A DNA stretch of 64,000 bases from Dendrophyllia cribrosa (lineage: Eukaryota; Cnidaria; Anthozoa; Scleractinia; Dendrophylliidae): NCBI GenBank assembly GCA_024195265.1, contig JAJLRJ010000003.1, positions 34,021,143 through 34,085,142 of the forward strand, given 5' to 3'. Numbering within the stretch: the stretch's first letter is position 1; each line of letters opens with the position of its first letter. The notes below the pieces were generated by a model. That model was given only the letters and a program-made list of their open reading frames with translations. It searched no databases and was not told the origin of the DNA. A program made the position numbers and the translations under genes. Shown one piece after another: positions 30,085-40,900 of this stretch.

Positions 30085-30100
30085 GACAGTCGTCTAGAAA
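30085..30100 (-). other. Probable 3' splice site upstream of the TPR-CHAT ATG
   Basis: On the minus strand the text reads gttttctag then acgactgtc and ATG, a T-rich tract with a terminal AG. The upstream exon was not identified. Confidence 0.4.
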
Positions 30101-31558
30101 ACATAGAAGGAATTATAGTACTTTAACTCTATTTTTTGTTGTCGTATTTGATAAACTAAGTATTTGCGGCTTGGTATTGAATACTTATTTGGAATTTTGT
30201 ATATCTGATTTTACAACTGCAACGGAAACTCGCTCAAAACTCCGTGAAATAGCCCGAAACCCACACGACAACAAAGGAATACGCGGCATAACTTACACAT
30301 AGGCTCATTCTCAAGAAATAAACCATGAAATGAAATTGAATTGTGCTACAATTTTGCGAATGTCACTCTCAATCAAAGAAACACGATAATTATGAATACT
30401 GCTCTTTCTATATTTTCAATTTAAATTAACGTGAGCAGATTCCCTATGACAACGTAGATATGTCAAAACGTGCTACAATTAAAAGTAGCCATCCTAAGAT
30501 GTCAGTATAGCTGGTTTGACAATCTTTAGTTTTCGTAATTTTATGCGCTCGCGTTACGAGAAAACCCCAACAATTTATACATTTTCTGAAAGCATAATAA
30601 ATGTAGAATCGCTATATGACTTTGTCAATTTCACACAAAGACATCTCTAAGAAATATTAAAGAAAGAAGACAGATTCATCACCAATTATTAATTAACTCC
30701 AGTAAGATAACTGCACTCATCGCTTGCTTAAACGACTCATGAGTCACGGCCAAAACAATTCCAGATCCTGTTGTTTTCAAGAGAAAATTACAAGAGCTGA
30801 GGATGCGGTTAAACTGAGCCGAAAAACTAATTAGAGCTACAAGGCAAATGAGATAGATAATGAAACCTTTTCGCTTTCATTGAGTTCTCGATTTGTGTAT
30901 TTTGTACTTACAATTTCAAACAGCAGGCAAGTATGCCTGTTACACCTATGCAAATTTTCTGTGATCGCAGGGAATTTAAAACTAATTGGAATAAGAAGTA
31001 TCAAGGTCCATTCAGAACAATACACCAAGGCTCTTTGAAAACGAGCACAAACGCGTCACGCGAGAGAACCTCTGGTACTCAGGCTACGTTTTTAGTCGGA
31101 AGGAAGATGAATTTTTGGAGATAGGAAGCAGCAAAAAACAAAGGACCACTCCTCATAAGGATTACCAATTTCAAAGACACAAAAAGACCAGCAGGATCTC
31201 TCTATCTCTCGCTACAGGGGAAGCGAAGAAAAGGTGGTGACAAAAAGCAGATGCTGTTGCACGTCAATTGCGGTACTCCTTGGCCCGGATAATTCCAAAA
31301 ATCGTTAAATGTCGATGTTAATCGATAATAATCAATACTGATTAATCGATTTATATCGGAGATCGATAAAAATGGTTAAGAAATATACTTGTGACTTTCG
31401 ACTATTATTGATTTTCATGGATTCTTATCGAAATTTGGTATTGATGGTTTGCCTAAAAATCAACTAGACCAACACATGTAGCCGTAAAATTGAATTGTCG
31501 AATCGTAATGGAGTGTTCATTTTTATAGTATTTTAATTTTGATATGATATCCATTTAA
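30101..31558. other. Non-coding; nothing recognised
   Basis: AT-rich sequence with only short open frames. It probably contains intron or promoter of the TPR-CHAT gene, but no element can be pointed to. Confidence 0.3.
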
Positions 31559-31559
31559 C

Positions 31560-31910
31560 ATACCCTGTTTTGCAGATACGGCAGCCATATTGATTTTGCC
31601 CCCAAGGCATCCCATAATGAACATTGAAAACGAAGGAATATATTAAAGAGTCTGACCCACCCAGTTTGCATTGCGCGCTTCTCTTATTTTTATGATACGG
31701 CTCTATTCCATATTTGGGCAAGCATTCTTGCACGAGTGAATTTCTCATCTACAATACAGTATGGATTTTCGGGGCCCTGAAAATGGCGGATGAACCAAAG
31801 TAGGCGCGCAATGCAAACTGGGTGGGTCAGATTCTTTAATTTAAATGGTCATTATGGGATGCCCTGGGCGCAAAATCAATATGGCTGCCGTATCTGCGAA
31901 ACGAGGTATT
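31560..31910. mobile_element. Inverted-repeat MITE, about 350 bp
   Basis: The left arm (GCAGATACGGCAGCCATATTG near 31575) is mirrored at 31880-31900, and the two arms stay complementary through 'tctgacccacccagtttgca' over about 120 bp. No open frame of note. Confidence 0.65.
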
Positions 31911-31935
31911 GAAATATGATAATATTAAAAGCTTC

Positions 31936-32545
31936 TTGTTTGTTGCTATTTTAAACTGGTAAAGATAGGGCTACACAAAACGCAGTGCTTACCAAGACAC
32001 ATTCCTGCAAAGTGAAACTGAAAAATCCGGGAATTGTCCTCTAGTAACCCGACCCGGTCTTTTCTCACATGAATTGACGTCATAGGTCGATGGTAACTGT
32101 CTGTTCCTCTTCTGGTGTCTGGGGCAAAAGACAATCTTTTGCCTAGCCCTTGACTCGTCTCATTCTTGCACCCAAAGAGTTGACTACCGTAAATCCTCCA
32201 TTGATCCCCCTCCCCCACTCTCTAATAAGCCCCCCCTTTTTTTGAGCGGATCCGTACGGATAGTTCGAAGTTGTTTATCACAAAATAGTGCTATTTTGTC
32301 TTTGCTGTTATTAATTGTTGTTGCGTTGAGAAGTAGGGAGCAAACTGCAGTGAACATCACAGCATTCTACTGGCGGAGCGAGATACAGACCTAGCATACG
32401 TAAGCCATTGTACCTTTTTTAAAGAGTTATATGATGTTAATATTTTCAATTTTTTTGGTAGATTATTCCAAATTTGTGCCCCCCCCCCCCCCTCTCCCCC
32501 CATCCCCCTATAGTTTCCCATAATTTGTATCATGTATCATGACTA
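31936..32545. repeat. Dispersed repeat R, truncated copy C
   Basis: From 'aaactggtaaagatagggct' to 'catgtatcatgacta' this matches the 3' part of the longer copy at 62105-63780, including 'gcggatccgtacggatagtt' and a poly-C run. Confidence 0.7.
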
Positions 32546-33469
32546 CAGTAGACTCTCGCCATCTCGAACACCGGCTATTTCGAATCCTCCTCTATAGTCG
32601 AACCTGTATTAAGCGGTCACCCTTTATTAAGCGGTCAGTTGTCAAAGTCCCGAAAATTACTACCCTTAATTTCTGTAATTTTGACCTCTATTAAGCGGTC
32701 ACCCCTATTGAGCGGTCGCGGTCACCTTTTACTAAGTCCCGACGAGCGGTTTCTATTGTCTTGACCTGTATTAAACGGTCACTTTGTAAAAGGAAACCAC
32801 TCAAATACTAGTTCATACAATTACAAATAGCACACCAGGTAATTGATTTCCTTGTTTATTTTCACAAATCATTAAATCGCCGGATATTAATGTTTCTGCA
32901 AAGGAGGTCAAAAGTCTTTTCAGCATTGCGGATCGAATTACTTAGCGATATTAAACTACGGAAACCCAAACAACAGACATTGATATCTAGTTATTTTTCT
33001 TCTTAGGACAAATAGGTTTAAAAGACAAGACTCAAACGATTAGGAGTACAGTGTCTTTTTCTAACGACAGGCTGTAATACTGGCCGCATGAACTTGGCGT
33101 TACTGTTTTGTTAGTCCCTTTCTACGTTCTATTTTTCTCAAACCATGTTATTGTTGCAGTTACTTTTAACCGAGTAAGTATTTTTTTGTGCGCTTTTATG
33201 CATAAGCTGTACACTACGTCATTAACTGTGATATAAAATGGCATTTTCACTGTGTTCTGACCTGTATTTTGTACAACCTGTATTAAGCGGTCAGCCTGTA
33301 TTAAGCGGTCACTTAGCCATTCCCCGAGGGTGACCTCTTAATACAGGTTCGACTGTATTTCGAACTAAAACCCGTTCCCCTTGGTTGTGCTTACCGTTTT
33401 TCAGTCATTCATTACTGTCTATCTCGAACTCGGTTTTCTCGAATCCACCGCTATCTTGAACAAAGTGCG
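32546..33469. mobile_element. Tigger/pogo-like remnant
   Basis: It begins CAGTAGACTCTCGCCATCTC after a TA, a Tigger-type terminus; related phrases ('atctcgaactcggttttctc') resume after the nested insertion at 33357. The right terminus is not reached before element 2 material begins at 33470. Confidence 0.5.
32595..33355. mobile_element. Non-autonomous Tc1/pogo-like element, 761 bp, nested
   Basis: Ends are (C/T)AGTCGAACCTGTATTAAG and its complement, both followed by GGTCACCC-type text, with TA at 32593-32594 and 33356-33357. The subterminal phrase 'tattaagcggtcac' is repeated several times. It interrupts the Tigger-like remnant. Confidence 0.65.
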
Positions 33470-33610
33470 AGTAGATAGATATGGATCGCCCGGGCTCAAT
33501 TTTAACCCATTTTTGCGGTTGGTTCACCCCCGGGAATGGGTTATTTTAAAGTTGAACCCGGACGACCCATGAAAATGGGCTTCTTTTCGACAAAATCAAG
33601 CCTGAACGCA
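33470..33610 (+). repeat. Extra copy of the element 2 TIR hairpin arm
   Basis: About 140 bp ('agtagatagatatggatcgc' to 'aatcaagcctgaacgca') repeats the sequence at 33766-33905 outside the apparent left boundary. It has no counterpart outside the right end. Confidence 0.7.
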
Positions 33611-34140
33611 GTATGTCAGTTTGTACACCCGGATACTCCTTTCGGCAAACATAATCAATTACAAGACAAAATTCATTATAATCGTGTCCTGTTGTCAATT
33701 ACTTAACGTCATAATTACTACAGTTTGAGATAAGGGGTGTTAATTTAGACTACAGGAAGTCGCACAGTAGATAGATATGGATCGCCCGGGCTCAATTTTA
33801 ACCCATTTTTGCAGTTGGTTCACACCCGGGAATGGGTTATTTTAAAGTTGAGCCCGGACGACCCATGAAAATGGGCTTCTTTTCGACAAAATCAAGCCCG
33901 AATGCAGGGTTAAAATTGAGCCCGGGCGATCCATATATATCTACTCCCGCTCCAGGGGGTGAACCAACCGCAAAAATGGGCTTCTTTTCGACAAAATCGC
34001 CACCCAGTCTTCACGGCGGTGCAGTTGGACAATGGTTTAAACCAAGGCTGGGAGAAGCCCCCATTCAGCCCAATGAAGCCTTATTGAGCACATGAATGGT
34101 TGGGTATGGTTAATTGAAGAAACGACCAGCCCTTGTATAT
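33611..34140 (+). repeat. Left TIR of element 2
   Basis: Matches the reverse complement of 52050-52673 from the terminus to the early promoter, except that one arm of the internal palindrome is mostly deleted (arm 33766-33905, remaining complement 33908-33945). Confidence 0.8.
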
Positions 34141-34146
34141 ACCACA
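34111..34146 (+). promoter_or_regulatory. Early-type promoter in left TIR of element 2
   Basis: TTAATTGAAGAAAC, then GCCCTTGTATATACCACA and the ATG at 34147. The mirror copy at 52042-52082 drives the polymerase gene. Confidence 0.7.
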
Positions 34147-34260
34147 ATGGACGTAGCATTGGGATACACCGAGCTTTGTGAGCTTGTTAACACAGAACTG
34201 GCTATCCTTAAACGTATGACAATGAATAAAAAATACAAGACAGCTAAACATCTTAGATAA
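34147..34260 (+). CDS. 37-residue open frame behind the TIR promoter
   Basis: Starts MDVALGYTELCELV and ends with a basic tail (KYKTAKHLR). The only support is its position directly after a strong early promoter; it may be the truncated start of a decayed gene. Confidence 0.35.
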   Translation: MDVALGYTELCELVNTELAILKRMTMNKKYKTAKHLR

Positions 34261-34346
34261 ACAACACAAAAAAATCATGCAGCGAATCGGTTCCATCGTC
34301 TATATAAAAGTCCCAGATATAGATGGACCCCAATGTTACATAAAAA

Positions 34347-34599
34347 ATGACATCCTTAAGTCAGCTATTTAAACGATCTTGACCACTCACAATTAATAGA
34401 TAATCTAAATAGCATCTTCAATTATCTTAGATTAACAGCTAAACGAGAGTTTATACATAAATATTATGAAAACATGTTTTTGGTTAATTGGGCTATAATA
34501 AACAGAAATGAAAGCATAACATGTTTTCGATGTGGTAGTAGATTAATGTATGATGGTATAAACGACCTAAATTGTTATGAATGTGAAGATAGATATTAA
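34347..34599 (+). pseudogene. Small zinc-ribbon protein remnant
   Basis: The 3' frame (34360-34599) ends with C-F-R-C, 14-15 residues, C-Y-E-C and a short acidic tail, a zinc ribbon. The only nearby ATG (34347) is one base out of frame, so a frameshift near 34365-34372 is likely. It is AT-rich and has no counterpart in element 1. Confidence 0.4.
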
Positions 34600-34678
34600 G
34601 ACTGGGTAGCGGATGATGACGATGACTATTACGAATGAAAAGCCAAGCCTGTAGCAAGAACAGCTTGGGCGGTACTGC

Positions 34679-34714
34679 CAATTGAAGAAACGCTTACCCC
34701 TTGTATATACCGTA
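34679..34714 (+). promoter_or_regulatory. Early-type promoter
   Basis: CCAATTGAAGAAAC, then TACCCCTTGTATATACCGTA and the ATG at 34715: the cleanest example of the early consensus. Confidence 0.75.
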
Positions 34715-34918
34715 ATGGGCAGAGGAAGAAAAGGAGTTGTTATTCAAGGTAACAAGAAATCAAAAAAACAAAAAAGATATCATGTCGGGTTTTTCATTGG
34801 TAATGGTGAAAAGCAAGTAGTTAGGCCCATAAAGGATGAGAATACGGAATGGTTGAAGAGTTTGGATCCGAAGGTGTTGGTCAAGCTTCTTGTACCTGAT
34901 CCTTGTCCAAGCGGTTAA
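34715..34918 (+). CDS. Small basic protein starting MGRGRK (element 2)
   Basis: 67 residues from the ATG right after the early promoter; an in-frame ATG at 34682 would lie inside the promoter and is rejected. N-terminal third is Lys/Arg-rich (KKSKKQKR), the rest amphipathic. It shares only its start and promoter with the element 1 gene at 4993-5178. Function unknown. Confidence 0.5.
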   Translation: MGRGRKGVVIQGNKKSKKQKRYHVGFFIGNGEKQVVRPIKDENTEWLKSLDPKVLVKLLVPDPCPSG

Positions 34919-34963
34919 TTCCTCCACTCGGGCCTTACTTGAGGCCTTTGGGGTTGAGCGCCG

Positions 34964-34997
34964 CCAATTGAATAAACGCTAACCCTTATATACCAAC
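34964..34997 (+). promoter_or_regulatory. Early-type promoter of exonuclease gene (element 2)
   Basis: CCAATTGAATAAAC, then AACCCTTATATACCAAC and the ATG at 34998. Confidence 0.7.
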
Positions 34998-36160
34998 ATG
35001 AACAATAACAGCAAAATTGTTAAAGAGTTCAAAGAAGTTCTGAGCACTATCGACACCGGTCTCAAACAAAAGAGTGCAGACTGGGTGAATGCTAGAATTC
35101 AAACAATCGGAGCCTCCGAGGTCTCTATCCTCACTGGGAGAAATCCATTTGAGCGACCAACAGGTATGCTCTGTAAAACGATCCAGCCAAAACACACGTT
35201 TACAAAGAATGTTGCAATTACATGTGGCTGTTTATTCGAGCCTCTTGTACGGGAGTTCTTTGAACATACTTTCTCAGTCTGCGTCTTTGGACATGATATT
35301 TCCATCGGGCTTGGAAATGGGCACCCATTGCAAGGCAAACTAACATGTAGTCCAGACGGATATTACCTCGATCCAGCTACTAACCATTTGGTTTTGTTGG
35401 AATTCAAGTGCCCGCACAGAAGGCAGATCGTAAGAAACACAGTCCAGCCATACTATAAAGACCAAATACAAACAGGCCTCTCATTCAGCGGTGACATGGT
35501 TAATGAAGGCCTATTTGTAGACGCATGTTTTAGAATGTGCGCTTTAAACGATATAATAAAAGCGGACATGTCCCACAACTCGAGTTTTAACAGGGACAAA
35601 ATACCTGTGCTAAAAAGAAGAGCTCCCTACGCATGAGGCATTTGCGTTGTCTTCAGAAAGCACAGAGGGGAGCCAACAGAGATGATCAGCATTGGCTCAA
35701 GAAAAACATATCCAAGGGTTTTCGAAGAGATTATGCAGGGAATCGAATCGCCGAGAAGGAGCTTTGGTGCTCGTATGGAAAAGTCCGGTTTTCCTTTTCG
35801 CCAGAAGACTTCAGAGAGGAGAACAGTCGCCTTAAGGCTTTGAAAGGACACAATGAGGGTGGTCAGCCTATTGGGTATTTTTTTTGGAAGCTCCTCGATA
35901 TTAGTTACGTAAAGGTTGCAAAAAACCCAAACTTCCTTGCACAAATACAAGACGCGGTTGAATCCTTTCATGAAGACAGGCTAGCCATACAGAGCAGAAT
36001 CAGCGAGTTAATCCAAACACCACAACTTGCAAAGCCGAAGCCTAAGAAGCAAGAGGAAACGATCCCAAACACCGGCGACGACAGTGATTTTCTTGACGCT
36101 TTCTTAGAAAGCCAAGCCTGCAGCAAGAACAGCTTTCATCCAGTGGCGTTTGTTCTTTAG
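34998..36160 (+). pseudogene. YqaJ-type exonuclease, frameshifted
   Basis: The first 212 codons keep the I-G-A-S-E, S-P-D-G-Y, L-L-E-F-K-C-P and D-Q-I-Q-T-G motifs of the PD-(D/E)XK exonuclease. A shift near 35625-35640 and another near 35740-35760 break the C-terminal third, which resumes with W-C-S-Y-G-K-V-R-F and ends by 36160. Its 3' end overlaps the converging VLTF3-like gene by 57 bp. Confidence 0.75.
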
Positions 36161-37003
36161 ATTTGTTGCCGGGCTTTGGAGTTTTATGTAATATAAAAGC
36201 TCCCGCTGTGGCCCATACGGTAGAATTAGATCCAGGATTTTGTAGACAAGAAAGGGGTGGTAGATCCCTTTTGGGAGGAAATCCCTGACGTAAGAGTAGA
36301 TGTGGGGAACTTGGTCAAGCTGTTCCCTTGTAAGCCGCGGGATTGTCCTACCGGAAAGGGCGTGCAGCAGTGTGGTAGAGTATTTAATTAAATCCCTACG
36401 ACCAATATGACGTAGCAAATGTTGCAAGACATTCATTGAAAGTGTTGTAGGCCGCAAACCCCATTTTACCATTACTTGGTGTATTTCTGATAAAACGCGT
36501 TCGTCACTTCTAAGTATGTGGTTAAGGCAGCGTATAAAGGGATACTTTGCAGTAGAATAGTTTCGTATTTTTTTGTTGTTTTTATAAACTTGTTCATGAG
36601 TATAGGCCGCTCCATCAAGTATTTCGATGCGGCAGCATCTTTTGCAAACATGTTCTGAAGAACCCATCTCGAGTGAAAATGACCCACCGCAGCCGATGCA
36701 AGCTTTTGGCCCCCGTGGTGTTGCCATGATGACAAACTTGTTTTCCTGGTATAGCCGGGCGGCTTCATCTTTTTCTCTAGAACTCAAAGCCTCAAAGATG
36801 ATTTGAAGCCTTTCTGGCAGAAGCGAGCGGTGCAGTTCAGTTGTATAGTCACTAACCGCTAGGCCAAGAAGCATGACTTGTTTGTGTTTTAGATACAAGT
36901 CAGAGAGCTGAGTCTCGTATTCGTTCTCTCTATCCATTTGTCTTACGACAGCCAGTTGTCTGTTAAACCGCCCGTAGATTTCAGAAGTTCGAAGCGCATT
37001 CAT
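36104..37003 (-). CDS. VLTF3-like late transcription factor, intact
   Basis: 299 residues, open throughout. A zinc ribbon C-I-G-C ... C-K-R-C lies near residues 100-122. Downstream is a helical domain with L-S-G-R-T-I-P-R-L-T-R-E-Q-L, then F-L-V-Y-K-I-L-D-L and a final Trp-containing segment, the order expected for the VLTF3/A2L family of late transcription activators. The element 1 copy lacks the middle part. It is one of few open early genes left in this decayed element. A minus-strand CAATTGAAC box lies 25 bp upstream of the ATG, followed by CTATAAAC. Confidence 0.6.
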   Translation of the reverse strand: MNALRTSEIYGRFNRQLAVVRQMDRENEYETQLSDLYLKHKQVMLLGLAVSDYTTELHRSLLPERLQIIFEALSSREKDEAARLYQENKFVIMATPRGPKACIGCGGSFSLEMGSSEHVCKRCCRIEILDGAAYTHEQVYKNNKKIRNYSTAKYPFIRCLNHILRSDERVLSEIHQVMVKWGLRPTTLSMNVLQHLLRHIGRRDLIKYSTTLLHALSGRTIPRLTREQLDQVPHIYSYVRDFLPKGIYHPFLVYKILDLILPYGPQRELLYYIKLQSPATNLKNKRHWMKAVLAAGLAF

Positions 37004-37036
37004 GTTTATAGAAGAGGATGAAGGATGTTCAATTGG
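37004..37036 (-). promoter_or_regulatory. Early-type promoter of VLTF3-like gene (element 2)
   Basis: Minus strand: CCAATTGAAC, a CT-rich spacer, then CTATAAAC immediately before the ATG at 37003. Confidence 0.55.
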
Positions 37037-37039
37037 TAA

Positions 37040-37290
37040 AGATCACAAAGTGTGACGTCATGACACAGCTATGGTGTGACGACATGACATAGCAGTGTCA
37101 GGCTGCTAAGTGTGACGTCACGACACAGCAGTGTCGGGCTGCTAAGTGTGATGTCATGACACAGCTATGGTGTGACGTCATGACATAGCAGTGTCAGGCT
37201 GCTAAGTGTGACGTCACGACACAGCAGTGTCGGGCTGCTAAGTGTGACGTCATGACACAGCAGTGTCGGGCTGCTAAGTGTGATATGATT
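37040..37290. repeat. Tandem repeat with CRE palindromes (TGACGTCA)
   Basis: Units of about 38-40 bp such as 'gctaagtgtgacgtcacgac' 'acagcagtgtcggg' repeat about six to seven times. Five units contain the perfect palindrome TGACGTCA and two a one-base variant. The block lies directly upstream of the VLTF3-like gene; element 1 has nothing at this place. Confidence 0.85.
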
Positions 37291-37323
37291 TTTTTCTCAA
37301 GATTTGTAGATTAAAACCTGAGT

Positions 37324-37998
37324 TTAATCTTTCAAATCTGACTTGGACACAGCGGTGAGACGATTTATCTTTTTTTGAAACTCTTGTTTGATCTCCTTGC
37401 GAAGCTCGCCTTTGATCTTGTCGAGATCTGGCGCTTGAGTTTGTCCGCCTTGTGTAGCCTTTGTTTCATCAGAGCGAATCAATGCTTTCAGTTCGTGGTA
37501 TTTTTTAACCTCGCGAAGTATGATTGAAAACTCTGAATCACTGATGCGCTTGTCAGTAAGAGCCTTTGAAACCAAGTCATTGACAGAGTTTCATTTAGCA
37601 ATGGCGAGTGTGTAGATCTTTTCATGTTTTGTGATCTTCCTTTCAAGCCGTTTACTGAATGCAGTAAGGCCAGCTGATGAAAACCCTGAAACAGCAGCGA
37701 CGCCAGCTAGTGGAGGGCTGGGGATAATTCCAACTCCTGTCAAGGCTGTTGCCAAGGTTGCAGATGATAAGTCCGCAGAGATGAAACCAAGACCAACAGC
37801 TGAACCGTGAACAACAGAGTGGGTTCTCTTGTACTTCTTCGCGACCTGTCTATAGTGGCTAGCCTCTAATTCAAGCTCTTTCTGTAGGTCTGAGATTTTT
37901 TTTAGATGAAAGTCATCGCCATTTTGCAAAACTGGGTAGAGCGGTTGTGTCTCGCTGTATTCCGGAGCCGATGGGGGCAGTACATTGGCAGAACTCAT
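37324..37998 (-). pseudogene. Glycine-rich membrane protein, one nonsense codon
   Basis: Homologue of 7511-8207, starting MSSANVLPPSAPEY at 37998. The hydrophobic Gly/Ala/Ser segment and the C-terminal helical part ending KSDLKD are conserved. A TGA at 37591-37593 replaces the Arg codon (CGC) of element 1, a typical CpG-decay change. The promoter side is cut by the transposon at 38014, leaving only the TATATATA box. Confidence 0.6.
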
Positions 37999-38013
37999 GG
38001 TGGGGTATATATA

Positions 38014-40220
38014 CAGTACAGCCCAAAAATAATGCACGCGCAAGAACTTCTTTTTGCGTCCGCAAAACCGCAACTTCTTGCGGCTATTTGCGGGACACTT
38101 GCGCTAGAGTCCTCCAAGCCGCAAGAACTTCTTTGCGGTGTGAAGCTTAAAACCGCAAGAACTTCTTTGCGCTTAGATATCTAGACCGCAAGAACTTATT
38201 TGCGGTAGCAACATTAACAAGACACAACACGCCGCTTTTAGTGCGTGACCTACGCTCGTCGAGTCGTTATTGGACATTTTGCAAAAATAACAGCAAGATC
38301 AACTGGTTCATTTCTAATCTAAAAGCTGAATTGAAAACCTTGAATAAAACTAATACTGCATTGAAAATCTAAGTCTTTTGAGAGTAAAGAAAATCAATTC
38401 GTTTTTGCCGGAGAGAAAGAGCGAGAAACAACAGCCGTATAAATCGTCTGCCGTCTGTCACTTGCCGTGCAACCATTTCAACAATGTGTAACGCAATGAA
38501 TTATAAATATCTTTCATCAGAACACTGCCGTTTGGAGTAGGTGACGCTTTTTCCACTATATCTATCTTCGGAAGTAAAAGGCACAATTTCTAGTGATGAA
38601 AATTTCCATGATGCACCAAGTATTTCTCATTTACTTTAGTGTGAGCAAATTTTCATTTTAGTAAACAAAGAAGCGGGCGCCAATTTGTCGGCCGCATTGA
38701 TTTGCATTAAATATCAATTCTACAGCGCGTATAAAGTTACAATCGAAACAGTAAAATACTCTGCCTTTGAAGGCACAATTTGTGAAAAAGTTCACTCGAA
38801 TCGTCTCGGAACTCTCGACCGTTTGACCGTTTTTTCGGCATGATTCTAGACTTTAATGTCAAATGATGCTTTCTTTCAAATTATTCGTCACGCGCTTATC
38901 ACAAGTTGTGTCACATATTTTTCAAAAAAGGCAAGAGTATCAAATTTCGCTTGTGTGCGTTTTCAATTTCACCGACAAATAAATTTATCATGTGAATGAT
39001 CGTGAATAACGTGAATCTTGATATTCATCTCTTTAAAAAGCCCATGATGCATAGAATTCATTGATTTTGCGCGGATTTACTTTGTCTTGTAAGAAATTTA
39101 CAACGCATAATCAAACACCAACACCGCCTTAGAATATAAAACAACTTGTGAGTGTCAAAGCGAAAGCGCAAAACTTTGTAAAGCCGCCGCGAAGACGCAA
39201 GGAGCTTTCGATTTCAAGCCTGTGAATCAAAAGTTTTTTACCGGAAAAAGGAAAATGGTTATGAAGATGAGGGTAGTAAAAGAGCAAAACTCTCCTGCTT
39301 TCTCCCAGCGGGAAAAAAGCTGACAGGCTAGGAATGAGCCGACAGGGTATTCCCACGGGAGATATCTTTTGACCTCAAAAGTGCTTAAATCAAATATTTG
39401 CATACTGTCAAAGATTGCAATATTTTCGGGAAACTTGTTGAATAAAACTTAAGTTTTAACTTGTTGAATGAAACTTAAGTCTTGAATAAAATGTGTGTCG
39501 ATAATCGAATGTTATGAAAGCGAAGATGGCTAAGGAGCAGGAAAAGAACCGTGACTATTCATAAGGTGTTTGTAAACAACGCATATTCACAAAGTTCGTA
39601 ACGTGACTAGCCCGCGCCCCTTTCGAACGGCTGACAATTTTTCTTGAATGAATAGCTCGAGCCGTTTGAACGGCTGACGATTTTTTTTAACTGACCTGCT
39701 CGAGTTTAGTTTTGTACCCGTGAAGAAGGCAGCATTACCGAAACCGTGTCGGTAGAACCATCATGCGAACAGCGTCATAATTTATCACTTTTTTCACTTT
39801 ATTATTATTTTAGTATCTACGCTGCGCGGGGAATTTCAATCTTTATCACTCAAGCTCGAGCGGTTCGAACAGCTTACGAAGTCCCGATAGTGGTACTCCG
39901 ATCGACACAATCGAGTGCTTCGCGGGACACGTATAAACTTCGTGCTGCTGGACCCGGTAACTTTTTCTCCGATCATCGACACGAACTCTATAAACCGCTT
40001 GCGGCTGGAGCCTGTAACTTCTTGCGCGTTCTTTCGGCTTAGGTACTTAACTTCTTGCGGCTTCTTGCGGCTAGAATTTCAACTTCTTGCGTTTCGAATG
40101 TTCTTGCGGGTAAACCGCAAAAACATGGCATTTTCGCTTCTTGCGACAGCTTGCGTGCTCTTGCGGCGCAAGAACTTCTTGCGCCACTTCTTGCGCGTGC
40201 ATTATTTTTGGGCTGTACTG
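38014..40220. mobile_element. TA-target DNA transposon inserted in element 2, 2.2 kb, non-autonomous
   Basis: Identical terminal inverted repeats of about 33 bp (CAGTACAGCCCAAAAATAAT...) lie at both ends, each flanked by TA (38012-38013, 40221-40222). Subterminal regions (38040-38200 and 40015-40200) contain many copies of 'cgcaagaacttctt' in both orientations. The insertion splits the intergenic space between the glycine-rich and penton-like genes. No transposase frame is found. Identical ends point to a fairly recent insertion, after element 2 had integrated. Confidence 0.8.
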
Positions 40221-40228
40221 TATATGTT

Positions 40229-40900
40229 TTAATCAATTTCTATTTCAAACTGCAACGACTTGTTATTGAAGTCAAAGAGGTCGCCATTAGCATCCTTCAC
40301 TGATAGAGACAGGCTATTTACATATTCGCATGAAGAGGTCTCGCGCAAGACATTTTGCTGTGTTGATTCATAGAAAACTTTCTCAAACGGCTTCCCACGA
40401 ACATCAAAACGAGCCAAAACTGTAGAAGGCTTCCCATTGAGCAGATTTTGTTCTTTATCAACCAGATCACAATGGATAAAGTAAGTGCTTGGTGATGTTA
40501 ATCCTTTGACGAATGTTGTTGGCCACAGCAATTTAGGACTTATACCAAGCAATTCAGATAGATCGTGGTCTAGTTTCACCTCTTCCTCATATTCTTTGTA
40601 AATGACCATCGACTCTAGCGGCGAGTTTGTCTCGATTGCAAATTTAAACTCTTCATTTTGGAATACGTTTTCTAATTCTTTTGCCAAAGACTCAAGAGTG
40701 TAATGGCCTGGGAGAAGTCTCCTGACAGTTCCTTCTTTTTTCCCATCACTAAACAATGTTATCTCTCCTCTTTGTTTCAAAGTATTCCACGAATTGAAAA
40801 GCGAACAAGAGACGAGCCGGATGTAACTCGGTTTTGGAAGCGCGTGATCGAAGTAGATGGTGTGAGGGTTCGAAGGCGCGACGATTGTTAGTACAACCAT
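40229..40900 (-). CDS. Penton-like minor capsid protein (element 2)
   Basis: 223 residues, intact, starting MVVLTIV at 40900. It aligns without gaps of note to 8230-8901, keeping H-T-I-Y-F-D-H, I-H-C-D-L-V-D-K-E-Q-N-L-L-N-G-K and the F-E-I-E-I-D end. Expected to form capsid vertices. It shares a 39-bp promoter with the divergent gene at 40940. Confidence 0.6.
   Translation of the reverse strand: MVVLTIVAPSNPHTIYFDHALPKPSYIRLVSCSLFNSWNTLKQRGEITLFSDGKKEGTVRRLLPGHYTLESLAKELENVFQNEEFKFAIETNSPLESMVIYKEYEEEVKLDHDLSELLGISPKLLWPTTFVKGLTSPSTYFIHCDLVDKEQNLLNGKPSTVLARFDVRGKPFEKVFYESTQQNVLRETSSCEYVNSLSLSVKDANGDLFDFNNKSLQFEIEID

Noticed and set aside
34682..34714. N-terminal extension of the MGRGRK protein
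   Set aside because: It would translate the promoter; the shared MGRGRK start in both elements fits the later ATG.
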